Origin: Fistularia commersonii
Taxonomy: Eukaryota > Chordata > Actinopteri > Syngnathiformes > Fistulariidae
NCBI GenBank assembly: GCA_037954325.1
Contig: JBBMNZ010000003.1
Coordinates: forward strand, 15,120,392 to 15,184,391
Length of the DNA: 64,000 nt
Direction of reading: 5' to 3'
Shown here piece after piece: positions 48,843 through 60,508 of the stretch. A program made the position numbers and the translations under genes. Within the stretch, counting starts at the first letter, position 1. Each line of letters begins with the position of its first letter. The notes below the pieces were generated by a model that worked only from the letters and a program-made list of their open reading frames with translations, searched no databases and was not told where the DNA came from.

Positions 48843-50997
48843 AGCCGAGCCTCAGGGTCAGGAAGGACATCCGGCATAAAACTTTTGCCAAAACCTAACA
48901 TGCAAATCAAACCTAATAATCTCATCCCGGATCAGTTAACATGACCACCATTGGTACCGATGAACTACAGGGTGCCAGTGGAAATTGGGCTACTGTGGGT
49001 AGAAGAAGGAGAGGACGAAAAGCTAGAGTCTTGGACTGAGAGTTGGGACTTTGAATATCGGAGTTATGACAGGAAAAGGTAGAGAATTGGTCAACATGAT
49101 GCAGAGAAGGAAGGTGGATATACTGTGTGTTCAAGAGACCAGGTGGAAAGGTAAATAGGCTAGAAGTTTAAGAGCAGGCTTTAATTTTTACTATCATGGC
49201 ACTGAGAAGAAGAAAAATGGAGTAGGAATTATCTTGAAGGGTGAGTTTGTTAGGAATGTTCTGGAGGTAAAGAGAATGTCAGATAGATTTATGAGCCTGA
49301 GCATCACACTTTCAATTTCCAGTTTCAATGTTGTTAGTGACTATGCCCCGCAGGTGGGATGTGAGTCAGAGGAGGAGACGTTCAGGAATGAGTTAGATTA
49401 CGTGATGCAAAATATCCCCAGAGATGAAAAAGTGGTAATTGGTGCAGACTCCAATGGCATTTAGTGCAGGAAATAGAGGGGATGATGAAGTGATGGGCAG
49501 AATTGGTATACAGGATAGGAACACAGAGGGACATATGGTGGAAAAAGGATGGAAATGGCTGTAGTGAACACTTTTTTCCAGAAAAGACAGGAACATAGGG
49601 TAACTTATAAGAGCGGAGGTAGGAGTATGCAGGTAGACTACACCTTGTATAGTAGAGGTAACCTGAAAGAGATCAGTGACTAGTTGTAGGTGAGAGTGTA
49701 GCCAGACAGCATGAGATGGTGGTTTGTAGGATGACTGCGGTGACAGGGAAGATCAAGAGGAAAGAGGCAATGCAGAGGAAAAAGTGGTGGAAGCTGAAAA
49801 GGGAGGAGTGTTGTATGGTTTTCAGGGAGGAGTTGAGAAAAGGCTCTGGGTGGTCAGTGAGAGCTCCCAGATGATTGGACAACTACAGCTAATGTGATCA
49901 GGGAGACAGGTAGGAGAGTACTTGGAGAGTACTTGTCTGAAAGGAAAGTAGATGATTAGACTTTGTCATGGAATGAGGAAGTGCAGGAGTGTATACAGAG
50001 CTGTTAGCAAAGAAGAAGTGGGACACTGATGGGATTGAAGAGAACAGACAGGAGTACAGGGAGATGCAACGTAAGCTATAGATAGAGGTAGACGAGGCAA
50101 AACAAAGGGCGTACGATGACTTGTATGCTTGATTGGACATTAAGGGGGGAGAAAATGACTTATATCGGTTGGCAAGACAGAGAGAGATGTACAGTACTAC
50201 AGTACTACTGTACAGTAGGTCAGGGTGATTAAGGATGGAGAGGGAAATGTATTGAAAATATGCTAGAAGAGTGATGGGACCATGGAGAGAGTACTTTGAA
50301 GAGTTGATTAATAAGGAAAATGAAAGAGGAAATGGTGGAAGACATTACTATTGTAGACCACAAAGTAGGTCTACAATAGATTAGTAAAAGTGAATCGAGG
50401 CCGGCACTGAAGAGGATGAAGAGTGGAAGGGCAGTTGGTCCTGATAATAAACCTGTGGAGGTATGGAAGTGTCTAGGTGAAGCAGCGGTACAATTTCTGG
50501 CTAGATTATTCAACATGATCTTAGAGAGTGAGAAGATATCTGAGGAGTGGAGAAGTGTGATTGTGCCCATTTTTAAGAGGGAGGTGCAGAATTGCGATAA
50601 CTATAGAATGATAAAGTTGATGAGCCATACAATGAAGAAACGGGAAAGAGTAGTGGAAAGTGTGAGACAGTAGTGAGGTGTGCTGTAGGTGTAACCGAGA
50701 AGTTCTAGGTGACAGTGGGGCTTCATCAGAGATCAGCTCTGAGCCCCTTCTTGTTTGCGGTCATGGTGGACAGGCAGACAGATGATAAATGAGGTTAGAC
50801 AGGAATCTCCATGGGCCATGAGTTTTGCAGAAAACATTGTGATCTGCTGTGAGAGCAGAGAACATGTTAAGAAAATCTTGAGAGGTGGAGGCATGCGCTG
50901 TAAAGGGGAGGAATGAAGGTTAGTCACAGCAAGACTATCGAAGAATATGCAGTATATGAGTGAAAGAGTGGAGATCAAGATGTTGAGACCTCAAGTA
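48843..50997 (+). mobile_element. RTE-like LINE, left part of a copy split by a pogo-type transposon
   Basis: The leader, endonuclease (VDILCVQETRWKGK-like, DYAPQVGCESEEE, DEKVVIGADSNG), linker and reverse-transcriptase start (MKSGRAVGPDNKPVEVWKCL, FNMILESEKISEEW) are readable, with many stops. About 300 bases of the reverse-transcriptase core are deleted near 50668. The frame fragments SALSPFLFAVMVDR and the decayed catalytic region follow. At 50996-50997 the element is broken at a TA and resumes at 52053. Compared with 23251 it is more damaged. Confidence 0.9.
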
Positions 50998-51235
50998 ACA
51001 TATTTTCCGCACTATAAGGCGTACCTAAAAGCCTTTAATCTTCTCAAAAACCGACAGCGCACCTTATAATCCAATGCGCCTTATATATGGATCAATATTG
51101 AGCCACAAGAGGTCTAGCAACTACGGGAAACAAGCCGCTGATTCCATTTTCTCCTGTAGATGAAGTAGTTCATGGTGCATGATGGGATATGTGACTGCAC
51201 GAAGCGTGCATTTTCATTTCCATTTGTGTGTGAGT

Positions 51236-51275
<40 letters not shown>

Positions 51276-52052
51276 CACCGAAGTAGCAGCAGTAAAAAAC
51301 GGTAAAGGGGGAATTCCAGTCCTACACCACTTGTGTGTGTATAAAGACCCTTTCAAGAGACACACTTACAATGCAGAGTTTAAACTCAAGCCGATCAGTC
51401 ATGCAGTGGAACACGGGAATACAGCAGCAGAGAGAGGATTCAACATTAACAAATCAATGGTGTGGAAGTGGAGGAAGCAATAAGATGACCAAGTAAAGAA
51501 GACCAAACAGAGTTTCCGAAGGAACAAAGCGAGATGGCTACAGTTAAAGGACAAACTTGAACAGTGAGTTGTTGAACAGAGAGCAGCAAGTACAAGCGTC
51601 TCTACGGTTACTATTCAAAGGCAACAGCGCTAGCTTGCAATATCAACATCAATGAATTTGGAGGCGGTCCTTCTTGGTGCTTTCGTTTTATGAAACGTTT
51701 TGAACTGCAACAAACCGAGTTGAAAGAACATTGTTTGGATAAAGGCAGCGCAAATACCAGTAAGAGCTACTGGTATGTACAGTTCTTATTGTGAATGCAC
51801 TGACTTGTTTTGTCAGGGAACGGAGTTGTCAGAACGTTGGTTTGAATTCTATTAATAGAGTTTCACTGACTTATCTGACTGTTTTGTAGACATTCCTTTT
51901 CACGCAGCTCCATTTAGTGGATGCATAACGCAACCCCAGCCACTACTGTAGCTTCTATTATATGCGCCTTATAATGCGGTGCGCCTTATATATGAACATT
52001 TTTTTTCGATAGGCCATTCATTGAAGGTGCACCTTATAGTGCTAAAAAAAGG
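50998..52052 (+). mobile_element. pogo/Tigger-like DNA transposon, degenerate, inserted at TA
   Basis: A 1,055-base element flanked by TA on both sides. The ends are inverted repeats built around cgcactataaggcg / agcactataaggtg, with further ccttatatatg / catatataaggcgc blocks inside. The plus-strand frame at 51172-51483 ends YNAEFKLKPISHAVEHGN, then FNINKSMVWKWRKQ. Further on, FRGNKARWLQLKDKLEQ-like and NINEFGGGPSWCFRFMKR pieces follow in shifted frames. These resemble the N-terminal helix-turn-helix and CENP-B-like DNA-binding part of pogo-family transposases. The DDE catalytic domain is absent, so the copy cannot encode a working transposase. It contains a (GT)n array at about 51224-51268. 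Confidence 0.85.
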
Positions 52053-52283
52053 TACTAAGAGTCAACAGTCCAGAGCAACGGAGAGTGTGGAAAAGACGAA
52101 AATAAATGGATCCAAGCTGGCTGAAATGGGTGGAGAAACCTGTGTACTATCCATTAGAAGACTATCAGCCAGAATATTGACCGGTGTACAAGACAGTGGG
52201 GAGACCAGCGATGCCGTATGGTCTAGAAACAGTGACAATGACAAAATAACAGGAGGCAGAGCTGAGAGAAGAAGATATACACT
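52053..52283 (+). mobile_element. RTE-like LINE, right part of the split copy
   Basis: Resumes directly after the TA with gagtcaacagtccagagcaa cggagagtgtgg, matching ggtcagcggtccagagcagc in the copy at 23251. It continues to the RRLSARILTG and VYKTVVRPA-like region and ends near LRE within the C-terminal block. The 3' terminus is missing; another repeat abuts at about 52284. Confidence 0.87.
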
Positions 52284-52565
52284 TTGGTGTCGCAGGGGTT
52301 AGAGCTTCTGCCCCAATTCCCATGAGTTTACATGTTCTACCCGAGTCTACGTGGGATTCCTCTGATTCTCGAGTTCCCTCCCACAGTCCAAATACATGCA
52401 CAAGGTTAATAAAATAAATTAATAAATGAATAAATCGCTCTGGTTGTATGTCTCTATATGTGGCCCTTAAATGAATTGGTGTAATCCACTTCTTGCACAA
52501 TGTGTCTGTGATAGGCTCCAGCATTCACATGACCCCAAGTGCAGGATAAGTGTTAGATAACGGAT
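52284..52565 (-). repeat. High-copy teleost interspersed repeat, copy 5 (inverted)
   Basis: The complement of the family at 12120: gttagagcttctgccccaat, gtttacatgttctacccgag, cctcccacagtccaaataca, ctgtgataggctccagcatt, ccaagtgcaggataagtgtt. It ends in a short ggatggat-like tail. Confidence 0.75.
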
Positions 52566-55500
52566 GGATCTATAGTACAATATAATGAATATAACCAAAA
52601 TAGGCAAGCTTTCTTTGTCAAAAAATTATCCCTCAAGCACTTTCCAGAATATACAGAAGTCACTGGCAGCCATTGAACTCTTGGTCCAGTGTAAGCCCTG
52701 GCCTTCATCAAAAGTTGGCCAACTGTGGATCCAGCACCCAGGGATCATGCAATCAGAATAATACAGAGAAATACACCTTTTAAAAGGCACAGTCTCTTTG
52801 TTTTACAGATTTTACATAGTTTGAATGAAAATAAGTAACAAACTATTGCCATTCGTCAGTCTGACAAACGGACTTAACAAACTATATCCCACTCTTTCCA
52901 ACAAAACCTGAAAATAATCAAAAAGAGCATTTATTCAAAACATTTTGCATCACAGACTCCCACTGCAGGTGATCCAAACTATCCATGCATCGGTGCTGGC
53001 AAGCTTCCAACGGCAAGAGAAAAGGAAAGAAACACGCACCGGCACAAAAGGGCGCTTCTCAGCGCGCCTGCTGTCGTCAGCTGTCACGGCGGAGAGGACC
53101 CATCAGTCAGAAAATGACGATGAAGCCCTGCAGGGAGCAGAGTTCAGCTGCCGTCAGACTGACAAGCAGAGATGAGACAGTTACAGACAGAGAGGATGAC
53201 AAGGTCCAGCATAGAAGTATGACTCAGACACTAAACCGAACATTGAAGAAGAACTCTAATCCTTAGCATTGGAAAATACACACAGCTTCCACAGACAAGT
53301 TTTGACTTTTATGAAATACGACATCTGAACTCACACTTTGACGTCAGTTTTACAGAACAAATAACTTGGAAATAATCATGCATATATAGATAAATAGTCA
53401 AAAAATAAAAGTTATATCTGCCAGGGGGTAAATGCTCTGAATATTACAAACAAAAAGAATATCTGAATCAACAATTTTCAAACAAGATTTTTACAGTGTT
53501 GAAACACACACACACACACACACACGTTTGATCTAAGAATTGACCATGACTATCTGACCATGAGTAACAACCCCAACTGCAAATAAATGGTGCAACATGA
53601 CGAATCAATACTTTGTCTTCTTCGACACTTTTCATTGTCAAGTACATGCAATGTGCATGAATGTGCCAACTAGGTGAACACAAAAAACAAACACAACTGT
53701 GTATATTATTAGTTTTTCTCATTACACTGTGCACACATGTTGATGTGTGCATGTGGGTGAACGCTACGCATGTTAGGGTTGGGAGAGACACCTAAAAGGA
53801 AAATTAATGAAATAGCAAAGGGAGAAAGCACACAAGGTATTTGATGTGGGGACTATGGGGAAGAGCCAAGAGGATCAGGGATCATTCATTATAACCCTTT
53901 TTTCTTTAATGTTTTCTCCTTTGCATTTGCATTTTTTCCTCCTGCACAATATGCTAGTATATTTTTATATCTATTTAGTACCATATTCATATAACAAAAT
54001 TGTGTGTTGTTTGCCAATGCATCTGCAGAAAAGATTCAAAATAAAATTAAATCTATTCATCGCTTCTATGTTAAATTAAAGACAAGAAAAAAAATGTGTA
54101 CGTTCTAGTGACTGGAGATAAAGGGGAACTGGAAGCCTCATGCACAATACAGAATAGTTTTTACACATTTGAAATTACCATAATTACCATTAAATAAATC
54201 AAAATTACAATAACAAATTTAAAAATAGCAAAATAAACCTGTCTAACTGTTGAAAGTACACATTCATAAGGGATAATGCTGATGGAACAGCACCAACCAA
54301 TCTTACTTATGTTGATTAAATAAACAAAGGAGCTTCAGTATGAGGTCACAGTCTGACACACATGTCAAAATCCATCTTATGCGTTATTAATTTAAAAAGC
54401 GGTGCTTTCTGGAGAGTAAATAAGTAAAAAAAAAACTCCCCCATCATTACCCCTCACAACAGCGTGTATCGGGTCAAATCATTTACTTGACCAGTAAACG
54501 CATCAATCCGTTTGTTTTTCTTCATTTTCCAGGGTTAGACATGCATTACAGCACACTGGGAGCTGACACAGCCCCTGCCACATGAAAACAGACAATAGAG
54601 CAACATGACATGGCCCATTACAGCAGACGGGCACAAGAATCAGTGTTCCATTGGCTCCCTCCATAATCAATTATAGGTCTATTGTCGTAGAATGAGCTCA
54701 GTGAAAAACTAATATCGCCGAATTTTCCAGTACTGTCACACCGATACATCAACAGCGGTCTGTGTCGTGTGTTTTCCCTGCTCCAGCCACTTGTTCTTTG
54801 TGGTATTTTCCGTGGCTGTACAGGTATGTATAATACTACACCACCTGTCGGGCAGATATGTGTTTCTGCTGTCCTGTCAGATGAAATATGACATCAGCAG
54901 TGCCCGGAGATGGCTATTCCAATGTTTGGGTTTGGAACAAAAAAAAAAAAAAAGTGCTGTGATTCATTTCATTGATGTTCTACCACGATCTTTGCTCTTG
55001 CTTGCAGCAAATGAAAGGCTTGATCAGATATTTACCCAATAAGCTTCAAAAAGAACTTTTCTTTGAGGTCGCTCAAAGCACAATGTTGACTTCCAGTCAC
55101 GAGCAATATTTAACCAAATGTCAGAGTCTGACGTTGGCGAGCCGCCTCAGTTAATGCTTTAAGCGGGAAGCAAAATTCACTTCAAAAAGAAAATCCTCCA
55201 AACAGTGGTCACAGTTTTTATTTTTTAATGTGATTTTTAAGCCCCGTGTGTGCTGGTTCTGCGACAATATCAAAAAAGTATCCGGTTAGAAGTAAACCAA
55301 TCTGACTGACACCGCAGAAGTCAACATTCTGCCCCTCTAACTTGTACTTTCCTTCATGACATTTCAGCCTTTTGGAGGTTTCTGATGCTTTCAGCCCTGG
55401 ACTACCAAAATAAAATTGTAACAGACCTGCACATCCTACTTTATCCATTCTATGGCGGAGAAGTTGGCAGATCCTACAAAGAGCCAGGGAAACTACCAAC

Positions 55501-55945
55501 TTAAAATCATTCTCAAAACCGCATTTAAGAAACTACAAACACTTTCTTTCCATCACATTTAACACCTGAACTGCTTCTTTTTTTAGTTGAAAATCCTATA
55601 TGATGCCCTGCTACCACTTTCTAATGATCAGCTATACAAACAAACCATTTACATTAGAAATACACTCAATTATCAGAGTATTTCAGCAATAACCTGACAA
55701 TAACCACTCATCACTACAAAGATCTTCAAACCATCCAAATGTGAATAATTAAAATCCAAAAGTTACTTCACTTCACAACAGGTCATGAGTTTATTCAATC
55801 TTTCCTTTAAAAAATAGCATAGATACCTTTCACCTGAAGTTCTTGTCCAGAGTTGCAGGTTAAATGAGCTTGTATGAGCAGGCGTAACATAGAGCAGTGA
55901 CAAAATGATGAGCAGCATGAAAATGTAGGGGTTTAATGACTTACC
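52566..55945. other. Repeat-poor unique sequence, no gene seen
   Basis: About 3.4 kb with a short (CA)n at 53505-53524 and an A-run near 54940-54954. Frames up to 107 codons have no recognisable content. Confidence 0.45.
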
Positions 55946-56150
55946 TTTGAGAGTTATTGGGGACTGGAATATCCCTGCATCTATCAGGGCTCGAGCAGCC
56001 CGTGCTCAGCACTCAGCCTCTCCCACTGACACCCACCAGCTGATCTGAATACGAGGAGGCCGACGACCAGGGACAAAAGACCCTGGACACCTCCTGAGGC
56101 TACGACACCTCAGCCCTGCCCAGACACCTCCCCTCTCTAATCTTCTATTC
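55946..56150 (-). other. Candidate non-coding first exon with strong donor (right edge uncertain)
   Basis: On the minus strand, aactctcaaag is followed by gtaagt, a perfect consensus donor. The sequence before it (56150-55946) is richer in G+C than the surroundings and has no open frame with known content. It could be a 5' leader exon of the large transcript, 46 kb upstream of the coding start; LARGE1 genes are known for very long 5' introns. No acceptor was sought, because a first exon needs none, and no TATA box is evident. A chance donor is quite possible. Confidence 0.25.
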
Positions 56151-56176
56151 ACACAGCCCTGCAGGAGTCCCCAACA

Positions 56177-56180
56177 TCTT

Positions 56181-56254
<74 letters not shown>
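56177..56254. repeat. (TC)n-(CA)n microsatellite
   Basis: About ten TC units followed by about 29 CA units with one interruption. Confidence 0.96.
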
Positions 56255-56258
<4 letters not shown>

Positions 56259-59039
56259 GGCCTACTCCCCCAGCTCAGGGCTTAATGGAGGAGCCTATTG
56301 TGAAGCTGCATGTTGGATTCAGGACATTAACGCTTAACACTCAACTCGCTGGACAAGTGGAATATACCCAAGGTCTCAAAAAAGACAAATTCAATTAAAT
56401 CTTAAATAACATTTTATTTATATAGCGGCAATCTATGGCAGGAGTTATCTTGGCGCACTTTTCATAAGAGGCAGGTTTAGACCGACTTTATATTACATTT
56501 TCCCGGAGAGCTGAAATCCCCACGGCAGATGACAACAGTGACAACGTAAGAACTGTTGTTCAAAATAAATCTTCAATCCATAGCAAACACAGTCACATCA
56601 CTGTGAGAACCTTATTTCTGAGTATTGAACACATTGCTATTGCAAAAGTCCTATATACTAGATTACATTTAATAATTTGTGGAATAATGAACATTATCTG
56701 ATCTTCAATCTTCATGTTTTTCAATCACCTCACTTTAGACAACTTTTTAATCACCTTTTTAATCTTTACAATAGCGCGTCTGGAAAACAAAAGCCTCCTC
56801 ATTTATTTCAATGAAAATATCATATTGTCAATGCAGGGGCCCTGAAAGTGAACCTTGTCAGGCGCTCGCTCTATATACAGATTCTGCAATCTGACCATTT
56901 TTCATGGCCAGAACAATCCAGGACGATCCTGGTTTGATCTCTCATAGGTGTGTTTGATTTGATCCCAGACTTCCTTAAAACACCAGTGGAGCGTGAGTTC
57001 CCATGTTTTCAGACCTGAGGTGAGTCTGATCCACTTGCCACTCCCGCAAGCTATTTTCTAAGAGAACTCCTCCCCAACAAGGAGAATGGAAACAGCAATA
57101 TCCTCCCTGGATGCCATCAAACCAGAGTTTGACTCCTACACTGAGCTGAGGTCGCTCCACTCTGCATCATATGACAGCAAACCGGAGAGGGGGAGGACGC
57201 AGGTCAGGTTTTATTGTACTGCCGCTGAGATTCAATCAGTGGCTGCCGCACTTTTGACCACTGACCTGAACACACAACGACTGAGCTACGAGATATTGAA
57301 CACACCTTCTGTCCGTATTTGACCGAGATCGTGAAATCTGCCAAGGACTGTTGTCATAAAGCCAGCAATCCATTTGTGCCGAGACAAAGCAATTTGCATT
57401 TCCATTTGTACCACATAACCCTCATATCACAAGTGTGTCAGAGCTGAGTAAACACACGGTAAACACCCGGGTAAAACCCAGCCATCTCACTCAGGTGTTT
57501 TACAGCTTTTGAGTGGAAACAAGACCCGAGAAAGAAACACTGTGCAAGGGATTTATCATAATTTACATATACACTGTAATATCTGGACTAGAAGCCACTT
57601 CTTTATTCACACGCTTTGAACACTACGGCTTAAACAATGATGCAGCTAATTTGATTTTTGATTTTTTTGGGGGCCTAACATGCTTCGTGCCGCCAAAACA
57701 TTTAGCCTTGTCACATCGGACCAATGAAATTACCATGAAATTCCGAAGCTGTTCAATTCTAATGGTTTTAGTGAGCAGGAAGAAGACGAAGATAGGAATC
57801 AGCTGGAGTAGGCCAAGCAGGGATGGAAAATGGATGGACTTTTCTTTGTGTTATTGATTATTAATCTTTTTCATCAAGTTGTTTTCCAGGTACTGTTTGG
57901 ATAACAGGATTTCAAGTGCGTTTTTGTGGATGTCACCAGTGTGTATTTAGAAAGAAATATTTTACAAATGTTTCTGTGTAACATCTTTCTGTTTAAATAT
58001 CTCATGTTACAATGTGGATTGGGAGATGGTTATTACACCAGGATAGCTGAAGCTAACATTGAAAAGGAAAAAGATAAAGCACCATGATTTAGCATTGTCC
58101 TATACCAATATCAGCAGAAAATGACAATAATGCACCACAGCTGCAATCAAAATAAGATTTTATTTCTGATCTTTCATCTGTTGAAGAGCAGCCTGATTAT
58201 ATATCCGTGGTAGCTTTTCTTTCTATTAGACCTGTGCTGGGTAAATACACTTCCTGGCCTGTCACAGAAACATCAGAAAGCTCTGTCAGCAGCAGAGATT
58301 CAGAGGATCCTCGCTCGCAATGATTCTTGACATCAGCACTCTGTGTTGCCTTGGCGTGAAGCGAGTTATATAAACTTTATCGAGTTTTTTTATCGGCAGC
58401 CTTGTTGCCGCTTTTAGTCTCCACCGACAACCATAAACTCTCACACTCACTTTACACACTTAACAGGAAACACAAACTGTTGGTTGCTCCTGGAAAAATA
58501 GTCACAGATTTATTTATTTTTGTCTGACATTATTAGCCAATACTCAGGCGTTGTAAAAATAAACCTGGCAGGTTTTGCCTGATTTGGCCAAATAGACGAA
58601 CAGGTGCGAGTGAAACAACGTTAGAAAAATATAAAACCTCTCATTGGGACAAACAAGAATTTCAATGTTTCATTTCAATGCTGGCTTGGTGCTTGGCCTT
58701 TCTCCCAACAGCCCATAATTCTCTATAATGTGAATTGGTCATAAAATCACCCCACCAAAAAAAGCTCTTAAAAGAAGCTCACAATTGAATAAATAACAAT
58801 AAAATGCCCGTCAGCAGGTGTTTTCACGACGTGACGAAAATCAGAAGGGATTGTGTCGAAGCGTACCGTAAAAGCCCTGATAATCCAACGTCCTAAGAGC
58901 AGACTTTGATTCCCTCTTGTTAACATTTAATCCTCAGTATGGGCTGACATAAATCTGACACAGTTCTCCTCCAGTTCTCCCAATCCACAAACACAGAAAG
59001 AACTCCAATCAATTAGCTCCCGAACAACATGGGGGGCTG
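56255..59039. other. Repeat-poor unique sequence, no gene seen
   Basis: About 2.8 kb. Plus-strand frames of 78 codons (57086-57322) and 114 codons (57513-57857) are the largest and match nothing that I know. They have no adjoining splice signals that would join them. Confidence 0.45.
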
Positions 59040-59326
59040 GGAATTTGTGGACGGCACAAAAATAACACAAGTATAACACGCTCTAGGAGGACTTGGGGTC
59101 CCACCAGAACACTTTCAGCTGTAGACCAGACCCCAGAGGCACACCACAGAATGTCTATCTTACCTGTGGCCATCAAACTACATAACTCCTCCCCTTTCTG
59201 CAATAAAGAAACCTGACAGCAATGAAATCAATATGTTTCGAGTGAATGTATACAATATTAGAGCCTTCTAGCAAAAGAATTTCCTTCAGTATTAATAGAG
59301 TTCTATTCTATTCTATTCTAGCAGCA
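59040..59326 (+). mobile_element. Possible LINE 3' fragment with (TATTC)n tail
   Basis: The frame RMSILPVAIKLHNSSPFCNK followed shortly by a stop looks like the C-terminal tip of an L2-type LINE. A run of ctatt units ends the stretch at about 59305-59325 and would be its tail. The similarity is short and from memory, so this is tentative. The minus-strand ctttattgcag / gtaaga signals here are more likely coincidence. Confidence 0.35.
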
Positions 59327-59778
59327 TGTTTTGATGTCCATTCCGTTGTTTCTTCCTAACTACCAGAGTTCAATGTTTTTCGAAATGACCACCAAAATTG
59401 CTGTTAATTCCATGTCTAACATTTCCCACCTTCTAAAGAAAACATTTATTTGAGTCAATAAATATCCTTTTTTTTTCCTCTTTCTTGTTTTCATTTCATC
59501 CAGAGTTGCTCGACAAAAAGGACTTTGCCCCTCTCCACAATATGTGGAGATCCCATTTGAGCTCATCTTCACGTGCACTACCCTCAGTTGAAACACTTTC
59601 AGACCACCTGATACACCCTCATTTATGATGTTTCTTTTTTTCTTTTTTGTTTATCATTTACACTCAGGATTATGGGACGTGGATCAAAGGTGGTGCATGA
59701 AAACACAGCTTACAAGAGTCAGAGATTCATGACTATAATTTTCCTAACATGAAGTTCAAGGATCGCTTGCACTACAGT
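59327..59778. other. Unique sequence, no gene seen
   Basis: About 450 bases with T-runs near 59468 and 59634. Nothing was recognised. Confidence 0.5.
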
Positions 59779-60508
59779 CAGTCTTATTCCTTTTGGCTAT
59801 TCCCTTCAGCCCTTCAGAAGGTAAAAAATTATCTAACTCCATCCTACCCTCTCCTCTGTGCTCTCTTCGCATGCCAACTAACTTCACTCCATCCACAAAT
59901 CCTCCAGTTCTCCTACCTGGGAGTTCCAACCTTAGCATCCTTCCAGCCAGATCTTCACTATCCCTTCTCTGTTCAGGTAAAAACCACCTAAGCCTGACTT
60001 CATCTCCAAAACATCTAACATGTGCTTTCCTTCTGATGGAATCATTCCTCATCCTCACTCCCAAAGAAAAAGTTCAACATCTTCCTGTCTGCTACACCAA
60101 GCGCTGCTTCCTGTCTTTTTCTCAATACCGCTGTCTCTAAACCAAACAACATTCCTAAACACGCCCCCATCTTGTACACCTGTCCTCTCATTGTGGTTGA
60201 TAATCTTTTATCACACATTACGACTGACACGTCTCTCACCTGTTCTGACATGCTTGCATGTATTTCTTTACTTCTTTTCCACTGCTCTGGACTGTTGACC
60301 CTGAGTACTTAAAATCCCCCCATCTTCTTAACCTTTATGCTGTGAAACCTCACCGTTTCACTTGGGTCCCTCAAATTCATACATGTGTTCACTGTCTTTT
60401 TATAGCTAACCTTCACTCCTCTCCTTTCCAGAGCATATCTCCAGCTCTTGAGATATTTCTCCCCCTGCTCTCCCTACAGAGCATAATATCATCTGCAAAC
60501 AACTTGCA
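59779..60508 (-). mobile_element. RTE-like LINE, C-terminal half, diverged, inverted
   Basis: Reading leftwards: a decayed catalytic region (FADDIMLCREQGEKYLKSW), then RGVKVSYKKTVNTCMNLRD, CDKRLSTTMRGQVYKMGACL, RKRQEAALGVADRKMLNFFF and RMLRLELPGRRTGGFVDGVK. The 3' end shows ggctattcccttcagccctt (plus strand) at 59794. The order is that of the family at 23251, but substitutions are far more numerous, so this is an older or different subfamily copy. It is 5' truncated just before the catalytic box. Confidence 0.85.

Noticed and set aside
57086..57857. 78- and 114-codon plus-strand frames as a possible gene
   Set aside because: No known family, no donor/acceptor pair linking them, and no repeat or promoter context supporting transcription.
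59160..59200. 34-base minus-strand micro-exon between ctttattgcag and gtaaga
   Set aside because: The plus strand here looks like a LINE C-terminus, so the signals are probably coincidental.
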